The notes under the pieces were generated by a model. The model made no database searches. It saw only the letters and a list, made by a program, of their open reading frames with translations, and was not told where the DNA came from. 64,000 nucleotides of DNA from Arthrobacter sp. StoSoilB19 (GTDB lineage: Bacteria; Actinomycetota; Actinomycetes; Actinomycetales; Micrococcaceae). Positions 38,332 through 47,278 of this stretch are shown piece by piece. The stretch spans positions 4,154,001 through 4,218,000 of the forward strand of contig NZ_AP024650.1 of assembly GCF_019977275.1 (NCBI RefSeq). The letters run 5' to 3'. The position numbers and the translations under genes were made by a program. Within the stretch, counting starts at the first letter, position 1. Every line of letters starts with the position of its first letter.

Positions 38332-38949
38332 GTGACGATTGATTGGGACGAAAAAAAGGCCCTGCTACAGGAACCAAATATCGCGAAGGTAACCCAGCTT
38401 TGCGATGAGCTGATGGAAAAGAAGCCCGGTTCCGTCGTCCCCTATATCGACCCCGTCCACGACGAAGACGAGTGCAGGATCATCAGCCTTCAGGCGAGCC
38501 CCGGCAAGGGGACGGAGTCCGGATTCGTCTCCCACAACAACGACGACGAAGCGGCCCGCCGAGCCACCCAGATCTACGAGCTCGCTGAACTGGATCCGCG
38601 CTACGTCATGCCGTGGAACGCCTACCCGTGGGTCCGCGAGAGTGGCAGCCCATCGGCCCTGAGTGTCCAGGAAAAGACCGACGGCCTGCGTCCTTTCCGG
38701 CAGTTCCTCAAAATCAATTCCCGCGTTTCGGCGATCATCGCGCACGGCACGGACGCCTCCACGTTCCTGACCCTGTTCGAGAAGACCTACCATTCATCGC
38801 TGAAGAACGCCGGCATCAAAATCTACAAGGCCTCTGCCCTCGGCGGCAGGGCCTTTGCTGTTTCCGAAGCCAAGCAGGAAGAACTGCTGGCCAAGAGCGT
38901 GGACACCTACCGTGATGCCATGCAGCGGGCAGGCATCCAGCACCTTTAG
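38332..38949 (+). CDS. uracil-DNA-glycosylase-superfamily-like protein
   Basis: 205 residues from GTG 38332 with AAAGGGAG upstream. The order VPYIDP, ISLQASPGKGTESGFVSHNND, MPWNAYPWVRE and IIAHGTDAS resembles the atypical uracil-DNA-glycosylase-fold proteins of actinobacteria. Canonical UDG motif residues (GQDPYH, HPSPLS) are not present in exact form, so glycosylase activity is uncertain. Coding sequence appears lower in GC than flanking genes. It follows the DUF222 nuclease gene by 130 nt. Confidence 0.6.
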   Translation: MTIDWDEKKALLQEPNIAKVTQLCDELMEKKPGSVVPYIDPVHDEDECRIISLQASPGKGTESGFVSHNNDDEAARRATQIYELAELDPRYVMPWNAYPWVRESGSPSALSVQEKTDGLRPFRQFLKINSRVSAIIAHGTDASTFLTLFEKTYHSSLKNAGIKIYKASALGGRAFAVSEAKQEELLAKSVDTYRDAMQRAGIQHL

Positions 38950-39032
38950 CGGACGGTTTCCCAGCTTTCTTCCAGCCGCGCAGGCGCATACTCGTAGGTA
39001 CCCTGACCGGCGAGAGAACCAGGCTGACCTTG

Positions 39033-39788
39033 ATGTCCCACCCCGACAGTTCCCATGAGGCAGGACCTCCAGCGGAGGCTGCAGCCATCCGCATGGCCGT
39101 GCTCCCCCAGCTTCGGCACTGGATTGCCGTGCCCGTCATCGCAGCAGTCCTGATTGTGGCAGGCGGACTGGCGCTGAGGTTCAGCCCGGCATTGACGTCA
39201 GCGGACATGTCCGTGGACGCCGAGCTGAGCCATGACCACACCGCACCTCTGACCGGCATGGCGATGTTCATCAATGTGGTGTTCAGCCCGGCGGGCGGGG
39301 TGCTGATGATCGCAGCCCTGTGCCTCTATCTGCTGCTGGTCCGCCGCAGCCCCGTTAACGCCGTCGCCACGGGCCTGGTTGCGGCCGGCGCCTGGGTGAG
39401 CAGCGAATTGTTCAAGGTGCTGGTGGCCCGGCACCGCCCGGACTCGACAGCCCTGTACAACCCGCTCATCCCGGAGCCGGGAACGGACAGCTTCCCCAGC
39501 GGGCATGTGGCGCTGGCTTCCGCGCTGGCCATTGCCGTCTTCCTGCTGGCCCGCGGCACCAGGTGGCAGCGGGCGGCTGCCGTCCTCGGAATCGCCGTGG
39601 CGGTCCTCGTGGCCTTCTCCCGTGTTTACCTCGGCGTGCACTACCCCACCGACGTCACGGCATCCTTCCTTACCGCAGCTACCGGAGCCGCGTTCCTGAC
39701 CGGCCTGTGGAACCGCTTTGGGCTGTCACTGCTGGCCCGGGTCCCGTTCCTGGCAAAGCTCGGCCCCGTCCCGGCCCCGCAAGGCTGA
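39033..39788 (+). CDS. PAP2-family membrane phosphatase
   Basis: 251 residues with about six hydrophobic segments. All three phosphatase motifs are intact: KVLVARHRPD, PSGH (in DSFPSGHVALA) and SRVYLGVHYPTD. Members dephosphorylate undecaprenyl pyrophosphate or phosphatidate on the outer membrane face. ATG 39033 follows a TTG at 39030. It is followed 9 nt downstream by a DedA gene, and both proteins deal with lipid carriers, so co-operation in undecaprenyl phosphate recycling is plausible. Confidence 0.93.
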   Translation: MSHPDSSHEAGPPAEAAAIRMAVLPQLRHWIAVPVIAAVLIVAGGLALRFSPALTSADMSVDAELSHDHTAPLTGMAMFINVVFSPAGGVLMIAALCLYLLLVRRSPVNAVATGLVAAGAWVSSELFKVLVARHRPDSTALYNPLIPEPGTDSFPSGHVALASALAIAVFLLARGTRWQRAAAVLGIAVAVLVAFSRVYLGVHYPTDVTASFLTAATGAAFLTGLWNRFGLSLLARVPFLAKLGPVPAPQG

Positions 39789-39797
39789 CCAGCAGCC

Positions 39798-40433
39798 ATG
39801 ACGGGCTTCATCGACGGCCTCCTGAACGTCAGCCCGCTTGTGGCATATATTGCCGTCTTCTGCCTGGTCTTTGCCGAGGACGCATTGTTTGTGGGCTTCG
39901 TGGTTCCAGGTGAGACAGCGGCCGTCCTGGGTGGAGTAGTGGCCAGCCGCGGTGAAGTGCAGCTGGGCGCGATGATGGCCCTGGTGGTCGCTGCCGCCAT
40001 CATCGGCGACAGCGTGGGCTACGAAGTGGGCAAACATCTGGGCACGCGCATCATGAAGGCAAGAATGCTGCGCCGCCATGCCGGGAGGTTGGAGAACGCG
40101 CAGGACTTCCTCCGCCGCAAGGGCGGTTCGGCAGTCTTCCTGGGCCGCTTCACCGCCTTTTTCCGGGCCGTCATGCCCGCCCTCGCGGGCACGTCCCGGA
40201 TGCCCTATGGCCGGTTCCTTGCCTACAACGCGGTGGGCGGCATGGTGTGGGGCATCGGCTTCGTCCTGCTGGGTTTCCTCGCGGGCAACTCCTACGAAGC
40301 CGTTGCCCAGGCAGCGGGCCGGGATCTCGCCGTCGTCATAGCGATCGTGGCGGTGGCAGGGCTCATCATCTGGCACGTCCGGTCACGACGGCGGCGCGAC
40401 CGGCGGCGTGCGGCCAGCCGGCGGCAGGACTAG
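39798..40433 (+). CDS. DedA-family membrane protein
   Basis: 211 residues with typical DedA landmarks: FAEDALFVGFVVPGETAAVLGG with the acidic residues, GDSVGYEVGKHLG, and GRFTAFFRAVMPALAGTSRMPYGRF. The tail is very arginine-rich (RSRRRRDRRRAASRRQ). DedA proteins include undecaprenyl-phosphate and phosphatidylethanolamine flippases. Probable operon with the PAP2 gene. Its substrate is not determined by sequence. Confidence 0.92.
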   Translation: MTGFIDGLLNVSPLVAYIAVFCLVFAEDALFVGFVVPGETAAVLGGVVASRGEVQLGAMMALVVAAAIIGDSVGYEVGKHLGTRIMKARMLRRHAGRLENAQDFLRRKGGSAVFLGRFTAFFRAVMPALAGTSRMPYGRFLAYNAVGGMVWGIGFVLLGFLAGNSYEAVAQAAGRDLAVVIAIVAVAGLIIWHVRSRRRRDRRRAASRRQD

Positions 40434-40440
40434 GGAGAGC

Positions 40441-40469
40441 TTGACAGCAACTGTGACCAGTGCCATATT
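40441..40469 (+). promoter_or_regulatory. promoter of the gntR-type gene, leaderless
   Basis: Perfect -35 TTGACA (40441-40446), 17-nt spacer, -10 CATATT (40464-40469). GTG 40476 begins 6 nt after the -10, so the transcript starts at or near the first base of the start codon. Confidence 0.75.
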
Positions 40470-40475
40470 TAAGGC

Positions 40476-41183
40476 GTGAACCTGTCAGACAGCCGGACAG
40501 CAGGACAGCCTGCATTCCGCCCCCTTGCCCGGCTGAGCGCTGCCGAGGCGGTGTTCAACGCCATCCGTGAGGACATCGAGTCCGGCGCGCTTCCGGTGGG
40601 AAGCAAGCTCAGCTCGGAGGCAACCCTCTCGCAGCAGTACGGAGTCAGCCGATCGGTAATCCGGGAAGCCCTCCGCTCCTGCACCGCGCTGGGCCTCACG
40701 GTCACCAGGACCGGCAAGGGCACGTTCGTCATTGCCAGCAAGGTGGCCAACGACCTCATGCTGGGGCAATACTCGGCGCGGGACCTGACAGAAGCGCGTC
40801 CGCACATCGAGGTCCCGGCTGCAGGGCTGGCAGCGGAACGCCGCACTCCGGAGGAGCTCGACGTCCTCCGCGGGATCGTTGCCGCCATGGCCACGGAAAC
40901 CGATCCGGAATCCTGGGTGGCCCTGGACTCCAGCTTCCACGCCGCGATCGCACGCGCCAGCGGCAACAAAGTGTTTGCCAGCGTCGTGGCTGACATCCGC
41001 GACGCTCTGGCGCACCAGTCCGAGACCCTGAACATGGTGGCAGACCGCCAGCATGCCTCCGATATTGAGCACCAGCAGATCCTCGCTGCCATCGAGGCCG
41101 GCTCGGCGGAAAACGCCCGCGCCGCCATGGCCCACCACCTGGAAGCCGTGGGCGTGGCCCTGGACTCCATCCTTAACAACTAG
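40476..41183 (+). CDS. GntR/FadR-family regulator of the asparagine cluster
   Basis: 235 residues. N-terminal winged helix (AEAVFNAIREDIESGALPVGSKLSSEATLSQQYGVSRSVIREALRSCTALGLTVTRTGKGTFV) and a C-terminal FCD-type ligand domain. It heads asparaginase, aspartase and amino-acid permease genes in the same direction, so it probably responds to asparagine, aspartate or a related acid. GTG start. No Shine-Dalgarno precedes it, in line with a leaderless message. Confidence 0.9.
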   Translation: MNLSDSRTAGQPAFRPLARLSAAEAVFNAIREDIESGALPVGSKLSSEATLSQQYGVSRSVIREALRSCTALGLTVTRTGKGTFVIASKVANDLMLGQYSARDLTEARPHIEVPAAGLAAERRTPEELDVLRGIVAAMATETDPESWVALDSSFHAAIARASGNKVFASVVADIRDALAHQSETLNMVADRQHASDIEHQQILAAIEAGSAENARAAMAHHLEAVGVALDSILNN

Positions 41184-41213
41184 CCGTATCCAACCAAACC
41201 TTCCTAGGACTCC

Positions 41214-42254
41214 ATGCCATCCCCCGTGTTTTCTGCTGCCCACACCGCTGCCCCGGCCCAGCTGGCCCTGCCGCAGCACGTCCCGCTGGTGGCCGCCACC
41301 CGTGACGGCCTGGTGGAAAGTGTCCACTACGGCTCAGCGATCGCCCTTGCGGCTGACGGTTCAGTGGCGGCAGCCGCTGGGGATCCCCAGACTCCCTTCT
41401 ACCCCCGCTCTGCGCTCAAGCCCCTCCAGGCAGTCGCCCTGGTCCGCGCCGGCCTTGAACTCCCCGCAGACCTCCTGGCATTGGCCGCCGCAAGCCATTC
41501 GGGTGCCGCAGTCCACCGGGACGGCGCCCTGCGCATCCTGGAACTGCACGGACTCGGCCCCACCGACCTGGAAAACAGCACCGACCTTCCCTACGGCACT
41601 ACCGAGCGTGAGGACTGGCTGCGGAACGGCGGAAACGCCACCCGGATCACCCAGAACTGCTCCGGGAAACACGCCGCCATGGCCGCCACCTGCGCCATCA
41701 ACGGCTGGTCCGTGCAGGGCTACCTGGATCCCGCCCACCCGCTGCAGCAGCTCGTTGCGGAGACCGTCACCGACCTGACCGGCGAGGAGCCGGCCGCGGC
41801 GAGCACCGATGGCTGCGGGACCCCGTTGTTTGCCCTGAGCCTGCGCGGCATGGCCCGCGCCTTTGGCCGGATCGCCCAAGCGGCCGCGCACAATGACGCC
41901 TTGGATTCGGGAAGTGCGGAGGCCGCCGTCGGGCTGGCCATGCAGCAGCACCCGCACATGGTGGCCGGGGAAGGCCGCGACGTCACCGAACTGATGCGCC
42001 TGCTGCCCGGCGCCGTGGCCAAGGACGGTTTTGAGGGCGTGCAGCTGGTGGGCCTGGCCGACGGCAGCGCCGTGGCTGTAAAGATTTCCGACGGCGGCGA
42101 CCGCGCCCGGATGCCCGCCACCGTCCGCCTGCTGGATGCGCTGGGCGTGGACAGCGAACCGCTCACCGGTATCGCCACCGCACCCGTGCTGGGCGGCGGC
42201 CACCAGGTGGGCCGGCTGTTGGCCACCGATTTTCTTGCTCCTGTTTCCGCATAA
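41214..42254 (+). CDS. L-asparaginase (R. etli thermolabile type)
   Basis: 346 residues of the AnsA type that differs from the E. coli asparaginase fold. LVAATRDGLVESVHYGSA at the N-terminus, YPRSALKPLQAVALV, AASHSG and TQNCSGKHAAMAATC are typical; the SGKH and C-containing segment are active-site candidates. It hydrolyses L-asparagine to aspartate and ammonia, feeding the next enzyme. Confidence 0.9.
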   Translation: MPSPVFSAAHTAAPAQLALPQHVPLVAATRDGLVESVHYGSAIALAADGSVAAAAGDPQTPFYPRSALKPLQAVALVRAGLELPADLLALAAASHSGAAVHRDGALRILELHGLGPTDLENSTDLPYGTTEREDWLRNGGNATRITQNCSGKHAAMAATCAINGWSVQGYLDPAHPLQQLVAETVTDLTGEEPAAASTDGCGTPLFALSLRGMARAFGRIAQAAAHNDALDSGSAEAAVGLAMQQHPHMVAGEGRDVTELMRLLPGAVAKDGFEGVQLVGLADGSAVAVKISDGGDRARMPATVRLLDALGVDSEPLTGIATAPVLGGGHQVGRLLATDFLAPVSA

Positions 42255-42294
42255 CCACCGTCCGAACCCGACAACGACGCCCCGTAAGGACCCC

Positions 42295-43710
42295 ATGACC
42301 ATCACCCAAACCACCTCAGACGTCCGGTCCGAGCACGACCTGCTCGGCGACCGCGACGTACCGGCCCACGCCTACTGGGGCGTGCACACGCTCCGCGCGG
42401 TAGAGAACTTCCCGATCACCGGCCAGAAGCTGTCCTCCAACATGCACCTGGTCCGCGGGCTTGCCGCCGTGAAACTGGCCGCCGCCCGCACCAACCGCGA
42501 GCTTGGCCTGCTGGACGCCGAACGCGCCGACGCCATCGAACAGGCATGCCAGGACGTCCTGGCCGGACGGCTTGCCGACCAGTTCGTGGTGGACGTGGTG
42601 CAGGGCGGTGCCGGGACGTCGTCGAACATGAACGCCAATGAGGTCATCGCCAACCGGGCGCTGGAAATCCTTGGCCACCCCAAGGGTGACTACGCGCGGC
42701 TGCACCCGAACGACCACGTCAACCTCAGCCAGTCCACCAACGACGTGTACCCCACGGCCGTGAAGCTGGGCACCATCTTCGCCGCCAGGGAGCTGCTGGC
42801 TGCACTCGAAGAACTCGAGGATGCCTGCGCTGCCAAGGCCATGGAATTCCGCACCGTGGTCAAGATGGGCCGCACCCAACTGCAGGACGCCGTCCCCATG
42901 ACCCTGGGCCAGGAGTTCGGCAGCTACGCCGTCACCATCGGCGAGGACCGGCTGCGCCTGGCGGAGGCAGAGCTGCTGATCCACGAGATCAACCTCGGGG
43001 CCACCGCCATCGGCACCGGCCTGAATGCCCCGGCCGGTTACGCCGCAACGGCCTGCCGGCACCTTGCGGAGGTCACCGGACTGCCGCTGGTGACCGCCGT
43101 CGACCTCATTGAAGCCACCCAGGACGTGGGCGCTTTTGTGCACCTGTCCGGCGTGCTGAAGCGTGTGGCGGTCAAGCTGTCCAAGATCTGCAACGACCTC
43201 CGCCTGCTCTCCTCAGGCCCCCGCGCCGGCTTCGGCGAGATCAACCTGCCGGCCGTCCAGTCCGGATCGTCCATCATGCCCGGCAAGATCAACCCGGTCA
43301 TCCCGGAAGTGGTCTCCCAGGTGGCCTACGAGGTGATCGGCAACGATGTCACCATCACCATGGCCGCCGAGGCCGGGCAGCTGCAGCTCAACGCCTTCGA
43401 ACCCATCATCGTCCACAGCCTCCACAAGAGCATCTCCCACCTCGAAGCAGCATGCCGCACCCTTACGGCCCGCTGCATCCGTGGCATCACCGCCAACACC
43501 GAACACCTGCGCCGCACCGTGGAGCAGTCAATCGGCCTGGTCACCGCATTGAATCCCCACCTCGGCTACGCCACCGCCACCGCCATCGCGCAGGAGGCGC
43601 TTGCCACCGGCAAGGGCGTGGCTGAACTGGTCCTGGAACACGGGCTCCTCACCGACGCCCAGCTCCAGGAACTCCTGAGCCCCGAACGCCTGGCAAACCT
43701 CAGCAAGTAG
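42295..43710 (+). CDS. aspA: aspartate ammonia-lyase
   Basis: 471 residues of the fumarase/aspartase superfamily. The catalytic loop GSSIMPGKINPV starts near residue 323, and HPNDHVNLSQSTNDVYPTA plus GGAGTSSNMNANEV are further family segments. It deaminates aspartate to fumarate and ammonia. ATG 42295 was chosen over an upstream in-frame ATG that lies inside the asparaginase gene. Together with the upstream gene it converts asparagine into fumarate. Confidence 0.95.
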   Translation: MTITQTTSDVRSEHDLLGDRDVPAHAYWGVHTLRAVENFPITGQKLSSNMHLVRGLAAVKLAAARTNRELGLLDAERADAIEQACQDVLAGRLADQFVVDVVQGGAGTSSNMNANEVIANRALEILGHPKGDYARLHPNDHVNLSQSTNDVYPTAVKLGTIFAARELLAALEELEDACAAKAMEFRTVVKMGRTQLQDAVPMTLGQEFGSYAVTIGEDRLRLAEAELLIHEINLGATAIGTGLNAPAGYAATACRHLAEVTGLPLVTAVDLIEATQDVGAFVHLSGVLKRVAVKLSKICNDLRLLSSGPRAGFGEINLPAVQSGSSIMPGKINPVIPEVVSQVAYEVIGNDVTITMAAEAGQLQLNAFEPIIVHSLHKSISHLEAACRTLTARCIRGITANTEHLRRTVEQSIGLVTALNPHLGYATATAIAQEALATGKGVAELVLEHGLLTDAQLQELLSPERLANLSK

Positions 43711-43737
43711 TCCCCACCTGCTCCGAAGGACACACCA

Positions 43738-45252
43738 ATGACAAATACTCCCCTTCCCGACCACCTGATTGATGGTGGTCACGCGCATGCGTCCGAGACC
43801 TCCCTGCACGCGGAGGACAAGGGTTACCACAAGAACCTCAAGCCCCGGCAGATCCAGATGATCGCGATCGGCGGCGCGATCGGCACCGGCCTGTTCCTGG
43901 GCGCCGGCGGCCGGCTCAACGCCGCCGGCCCGTCCCTGGTCATCGCCTACGCGGTCTGCGGGTTCTTCGCGTTCCTGATCCTGCGCGCCCTGGGCGAACT
44001 GGTCCTGCACCGGCCCTCCTCGGGCTCGTTCGTCTCCTACGCCCGCGAATTCTTCGGCGAAAAAGCCGCGTTCGTCTCCGGCTGGTTCTACTGGATCAAC
44101 TGGGCCACCACCACCATCGTGGACATCACCGCCGCCGCCCTCTACATGCACTTCTTCGGCAACTACATCCCCTGGATGGCCGACGTCCCCCAGTGGGCCT
44201 GGGCACTGACCGCCCTCATCGTCGTCCTGGCCCTGAACCTGGTCTCGGTCAAGGTCTTCGGCGAAATGGAATTCTGGTTCGCCCTGATCAAGGTCGCCGC
44301 CCTGGTCGCGTTCCTCATCATCGGCACCTACTTCGTCATCTTCGGCACCCCCGTGGACGGCCAACAGGTCGGCATCAGCCTCCTGTCCGACAACGGCGGG
44401 ATCTTCCCCAACGGCCTGCTGCCCATGATCATCCTCATGCAGGGCGTCCTGTTCGCCTACGCCTCCATCGAACTCGTCGGCACCGCCGCCGGCGAAACCG
44501 AAAACCCCGAAAAAATCATGCCCAAGGCCATCAACTCCGTGGTCTTCCGCATCGCCGTGTTCTACGTCGGCTCCGTGATCCTCCTGGCCCTGCTGCTGCC
44601 CTTCACCTCCTACCAAAAAGGCGTCAGCCCCTTTGTGACCTTCTTCGGCTCCATCGGCGTCCAGGGCGTAGACGTCATCATGAACCTCGTCGTCCTCACC
44701 GCCGCCCTGTCCTCCCTGAACGCCGGACTCTACTCCACCGGCCGGATCCTGCGCTCCATGTCCGTCAACGGCTCCGCACCCCGCTTCGCCTCCCGCATGA
44801 ACAAAGCAGGCGTCCCCTACGGCGGCATCGCCATCACCGCCACCGTCTCCCTCCTCGGCGTCCCCCTGAACTACCTCGTCCCCGCCGAAGCCTTCGAAAT
44901 CGTCCTGAACATCGCCTCCGTGGGCATCATCATGACCTGGGCCACCATCGTCCTGTGCCAAATCCAACTCAAACGCTGGGCCGACAAAGGCTGGGTCACC
45001 CGCCCCTCCTTCCGCATGTTCGGCGCCCCCTACACCGGCTACCTCTCCCTGCTCTTCCTCATCGGCGTCCTCATCATGGTCTTCATCGACTCACCCCTGA
45101 CCATGCTCGTCACCGCCATCGCCTCCATCCTCATGGTCGCCGGCTGGTACGCCTGCCGCACCCGCATCCGCCAAATCGCCGAAACCCGCGACGGCTACAC
45201 CGGCATGTCGCCGGTGGTTGCCAATGCCCCGGCGGAGACCTTCAAAAAGTAG
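43738..45252 (+). CDS. APC-family amino-acid permease (asparagine/aspartate candidate)
   Basis: 504 residues with about twelve hydrophobic segments. IGGAIGTGLFLGAGGRL and FAYASIELVGTAAGETENPEK are diagnostic of the AAT group containing the asparagine permease AnsP. Position at the end of the cluster suggests it imports asparagine or aspartate. Much of the gene uses nearly exclusively C-ending codons (clearly between about 44000 and 45190), unlike the neighbours. A strong terminator follows. Confidence 0.9.
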   Translation: MTNTPLPDHLIDGGHAHASETSLHAEDKGYHKNLKPRQIQMIAIGGAIGTGLFLGAGGRLNAAGPSLVIAYAVCGFFAFLILRALGELVLHRPSSGSFVSYAREFFGEKAAFVSGWFYWINWATTTIVDITAAALYMHFFGNYIPWMADVPQWAWALTALIVVLALNLVSVKVFGEMEFWFALIKVAALVAFLIIGTYFVIFGTPVDGQQVGISLLSDNGGIFPNGLLPMIILMQGVLFAYASIELVGTAAGETENPEKIMPKAINSVVFRIAVFYVGSVILLALLLPFTSYQKGVSPFVTFFGSIGVQGVDVIMNLVVLTAALSSLNAGLYSTGRILRSMSVNGSAPRFASRMNKAGVPYGGIAITATVSLLGVPLNYLVPAEAFEIVLNIASVGIIMTWATIVLCQIQLKRWADKGWVTRPSFRMFGAPYTGYLSLLFLIGVLIMVFIDSPLTMLVTAIASILMVAGWYACRTRIRQIAETRDGYTGMSPVVANAPAETFKK

Positions 45253-45263
45253 CTGCCCTGAAC

Positions 45264-45311
45264 GACGGCGGCACCCAGGTCCTGGAAATCCAGGAGCCGG
45301 GTGCCGCCGTC
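45264..45311. terminator. bidirectional terminator between permease and GGT genes
   Basis: 13-bp outer arms GACGGCGGCACCC and GGGTGCCGCCGTC flank an inner TCCTGG AAA TCCAGGA hairpin. It separates convergent genes whose stops lie at 45252 and 45335. Confidence 0.9.
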
Positions 45312-45334
45312 GGGCGTTTAATGCAGTGGCTCTT

Positions 45335-47188
45335 CTACTTTGACGGTTTGACCACCATGGCCGATCCGCCGCCGCGCCTGACCGGCTCGGCTGCCGCTAG
45401 TGTCCGGCCGTCCTCCAGGAATTCGATGGCGGTGGCCGCCCCGATCTCCGAGGCGGAGGAGAACGAGTCGCCCGATGGGGTCAGGGTGTGCCCGAAGCGC
45501 GACGTCAGTGCTGCGCCGTACTTGTCGATGAACGCCGGCTCAGCAGTGACGGCCTTGGTGTTCCGCTGTGAAGCACGGGGAGCGGCGATGGCGTCCGGGA
45601 TGCTCATGCCCAGGTCGATGCGGTTGACCAGCGTCTGCAGCACCGTGGTGATGATGGTGGAGCCGCCCGGGGAGCCCAGGGCCAGGAACGGCTTGCCGTC
45701 CTCCAGCAGGATGGTGGGCGACATGGACGACCGCGGCCGCTTGCCCGGCTCGATCCGGTTGGGGTCGGCAGGGTCATAGACCGTGGAGAAGTCGGTCAGC
45801 TCGTTGTTGAGCAGGAACCCGCGGCCGGGAACCACCATGCCGGAGCCGCCGGTCTGCTCGATGGTCAGCGTGTACTCGACGACGTTGCCCCACTTGTCCG
45901 AGACGGTCATGTTGGTCGTGGAGATGTTTTCCGTGTCCTTCTCATCAGCGAGCGCAGCCGGTTTGACCGGGCAGGTGCCGTCATAGGAGGTGACATCGCC
46001 TGCGGTCTTCAAGGGCTTAATAGCCGCGTGCATGGGATCAAGCTCGCAGGCACGCTCCTTGCCGAAGATGGGATCGGTCAGCGCCTTGGTGGGCACCTTC
46101 ACGAACGCGGGGTCCCCCACGTACTTGGCACGGTCCGCGAAAGCCAGGGCGCTGGCCTCCAGGTAGTGGTGCAGCACGGCGGGCTGGTCAGCCTTGAGGG
46201 ACGGGAGGTTGAACACGTCCAGGATGTTCAGCGACTCACCCACGGTGGTGCCGCCACTGCTGGAGGGTGCCATGCCGTAGACGTCATAGCCACGGTAGTT
46301 CACGTGGGTGGGGTCCTGGTCCAGGGCCTTGTAGTGCTCCAGGTCCTCCTCGGTCATGGAGCCTTTGGGCACAGGAAGCTTGGTGTCCGGAGACTTGGGC
46401 GGGTTCTGTACGGTCTTGGCGATCTCCTTGGCCAACGCTCCGTCGTAGAACGCGTCCATGCCCTTGTCTGCCAGCAGCCGGTAGGTGTCGGCGAGGTCAG
46501 GGTTCTTGAAGACCGAGCCCACCTCCGGGAGCTTCCCGTTATGCAGGTACAGGTCCTTGGTTGAGGTGAAGGCTTCGAACCGTTTCTGGTTGTCCGCCGT
46601 CTGGCTCCGGAACGTCTCGTCCACCACGAACCCGCGGTCCGCCACCTCGATGGCGGGTTCCAGCGCCTTCTTCAGGCTGAACTTTCCCCAGCGCTCCAGC
46701 GCGCGCTCCCAGGTGGCAGGCGTCCCCGGAACACCCACCGAGACGCCACTGGTGACAAGCTCGGGAGTGAACGGGTAGGGCTTGCCGGTGGCCGGATCGA
46801 TGAACGCATCATGGGTAATCCCCGCCGGAGCCGTCTCGCGGCCGTCAATGGTGCTGACCTTTCCGGACTTCGCGTCGTAGTAAACGAAATAACCGCCGCC
46901 GCCAATGCCGGCGCTGTAGGGTTCGGTGACGCCAAGGGTGGCCGCAGCAGCCACGGCGGCGTCCACAGCGTTGCCTCCGTGACGGAGGACGTCAATGGCC
47001 GCCGCTGAAGCTTCCGGGTCCACGGTACTGACGGCACCGCCGTAACCGGTGGCGGTGGGATTCTTGTCCGTGTGCCGTTCATCGGCGCCGTGTTGGTTGG
47101 TGGCAAAAGCAGGACTGATGGCCCCGGTGGTAACGCACATAGCCAGCGCTGCAGTAACAGCTGCGAGCCGGCCTCCATAATGTGGCAT
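45335..47188 (-). CDS. ggt: gamma-glutamyltransferase
   Basis: 617 residues. Export signal of about 30 residues, then the GGT fold. The autoprocessing nucleophile threonine is T424 in NISTTNMTVSDKWGN; the usual His after TT is Asn here. GSPGGSTIITTVLQTLVN, conserved in the small subunit, binds the gamma-glutamyl group. It hydrolyses or transfers the gamma-glutamyl group of glutathione or similar compounds outside the cell. AGGAG precedes ATG. Confidence 0.93.
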   Translation of the reverse strand: MPHYGGRLAAVTAALAMCVTTGAISPAFATNQHGADERHTDKNPTATGYGGAVSTVDPEASAAAIDVLRHGGNAVDAAVAAAATLGVTEPYSAGIGGGGYFVYYDAKSGKVSTIDGRETAPAGITHDAFIDPATGKPYPFTPELVTSGVSVGVPGTPATWERALERWGKFSLKKALEPAIEVADRGFVVDETFRSQTADNQKRFEAFTSTKDLYLHNGKLPEVGSVFKNPDLADTYRLLADKGMDAFYDGALAKEIAKTVQNPPKSPDTKLPVPKGSMTEEDLEHYKALDQDPTHVNYRGYDVYGMAPSSSGGTTVGESLNILDVFNLPSLKADQPAVLHHYLEASALAFADRAKYVGDPAFVKVPTKALTDPIFGKERACELDPMHAAIKPLKTAGDVTSYDGTCPVKPAALADEKDTENISTTNMTVSDKWGNVVEYTLTIEQTGGSGMVVPGRGFLLNNELTDFSTVYDPADPNRIEPGKRPRSSMSPTILLEDGKPFLALGSPGGSTIITTVLQTLVNRIDLGMSIPDAIAAPRASQRNTKAVTAEPAFIDKYGAALTSRFGHTLTPSGDSFSSASEIGAATAIEFLEDGRTLAAAEPVRRGGGSAMVVKPSK

Positions 47189-47278
47189 GGTGGCTCCTAA
47201 TTGGGGATTTGAGTGATGTGGGCCACGCTACTCTTCGGGTAGGACACACTCAACGGCTCCGGAAAGGGAGAGTGCACC

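Noticed and set aside
43528..44967. 479-codon minus-strand open frame rich in Asp, Glu and Gly
   Set aside because: Shadow of the permease gene created by its extreme C-ending codon use.
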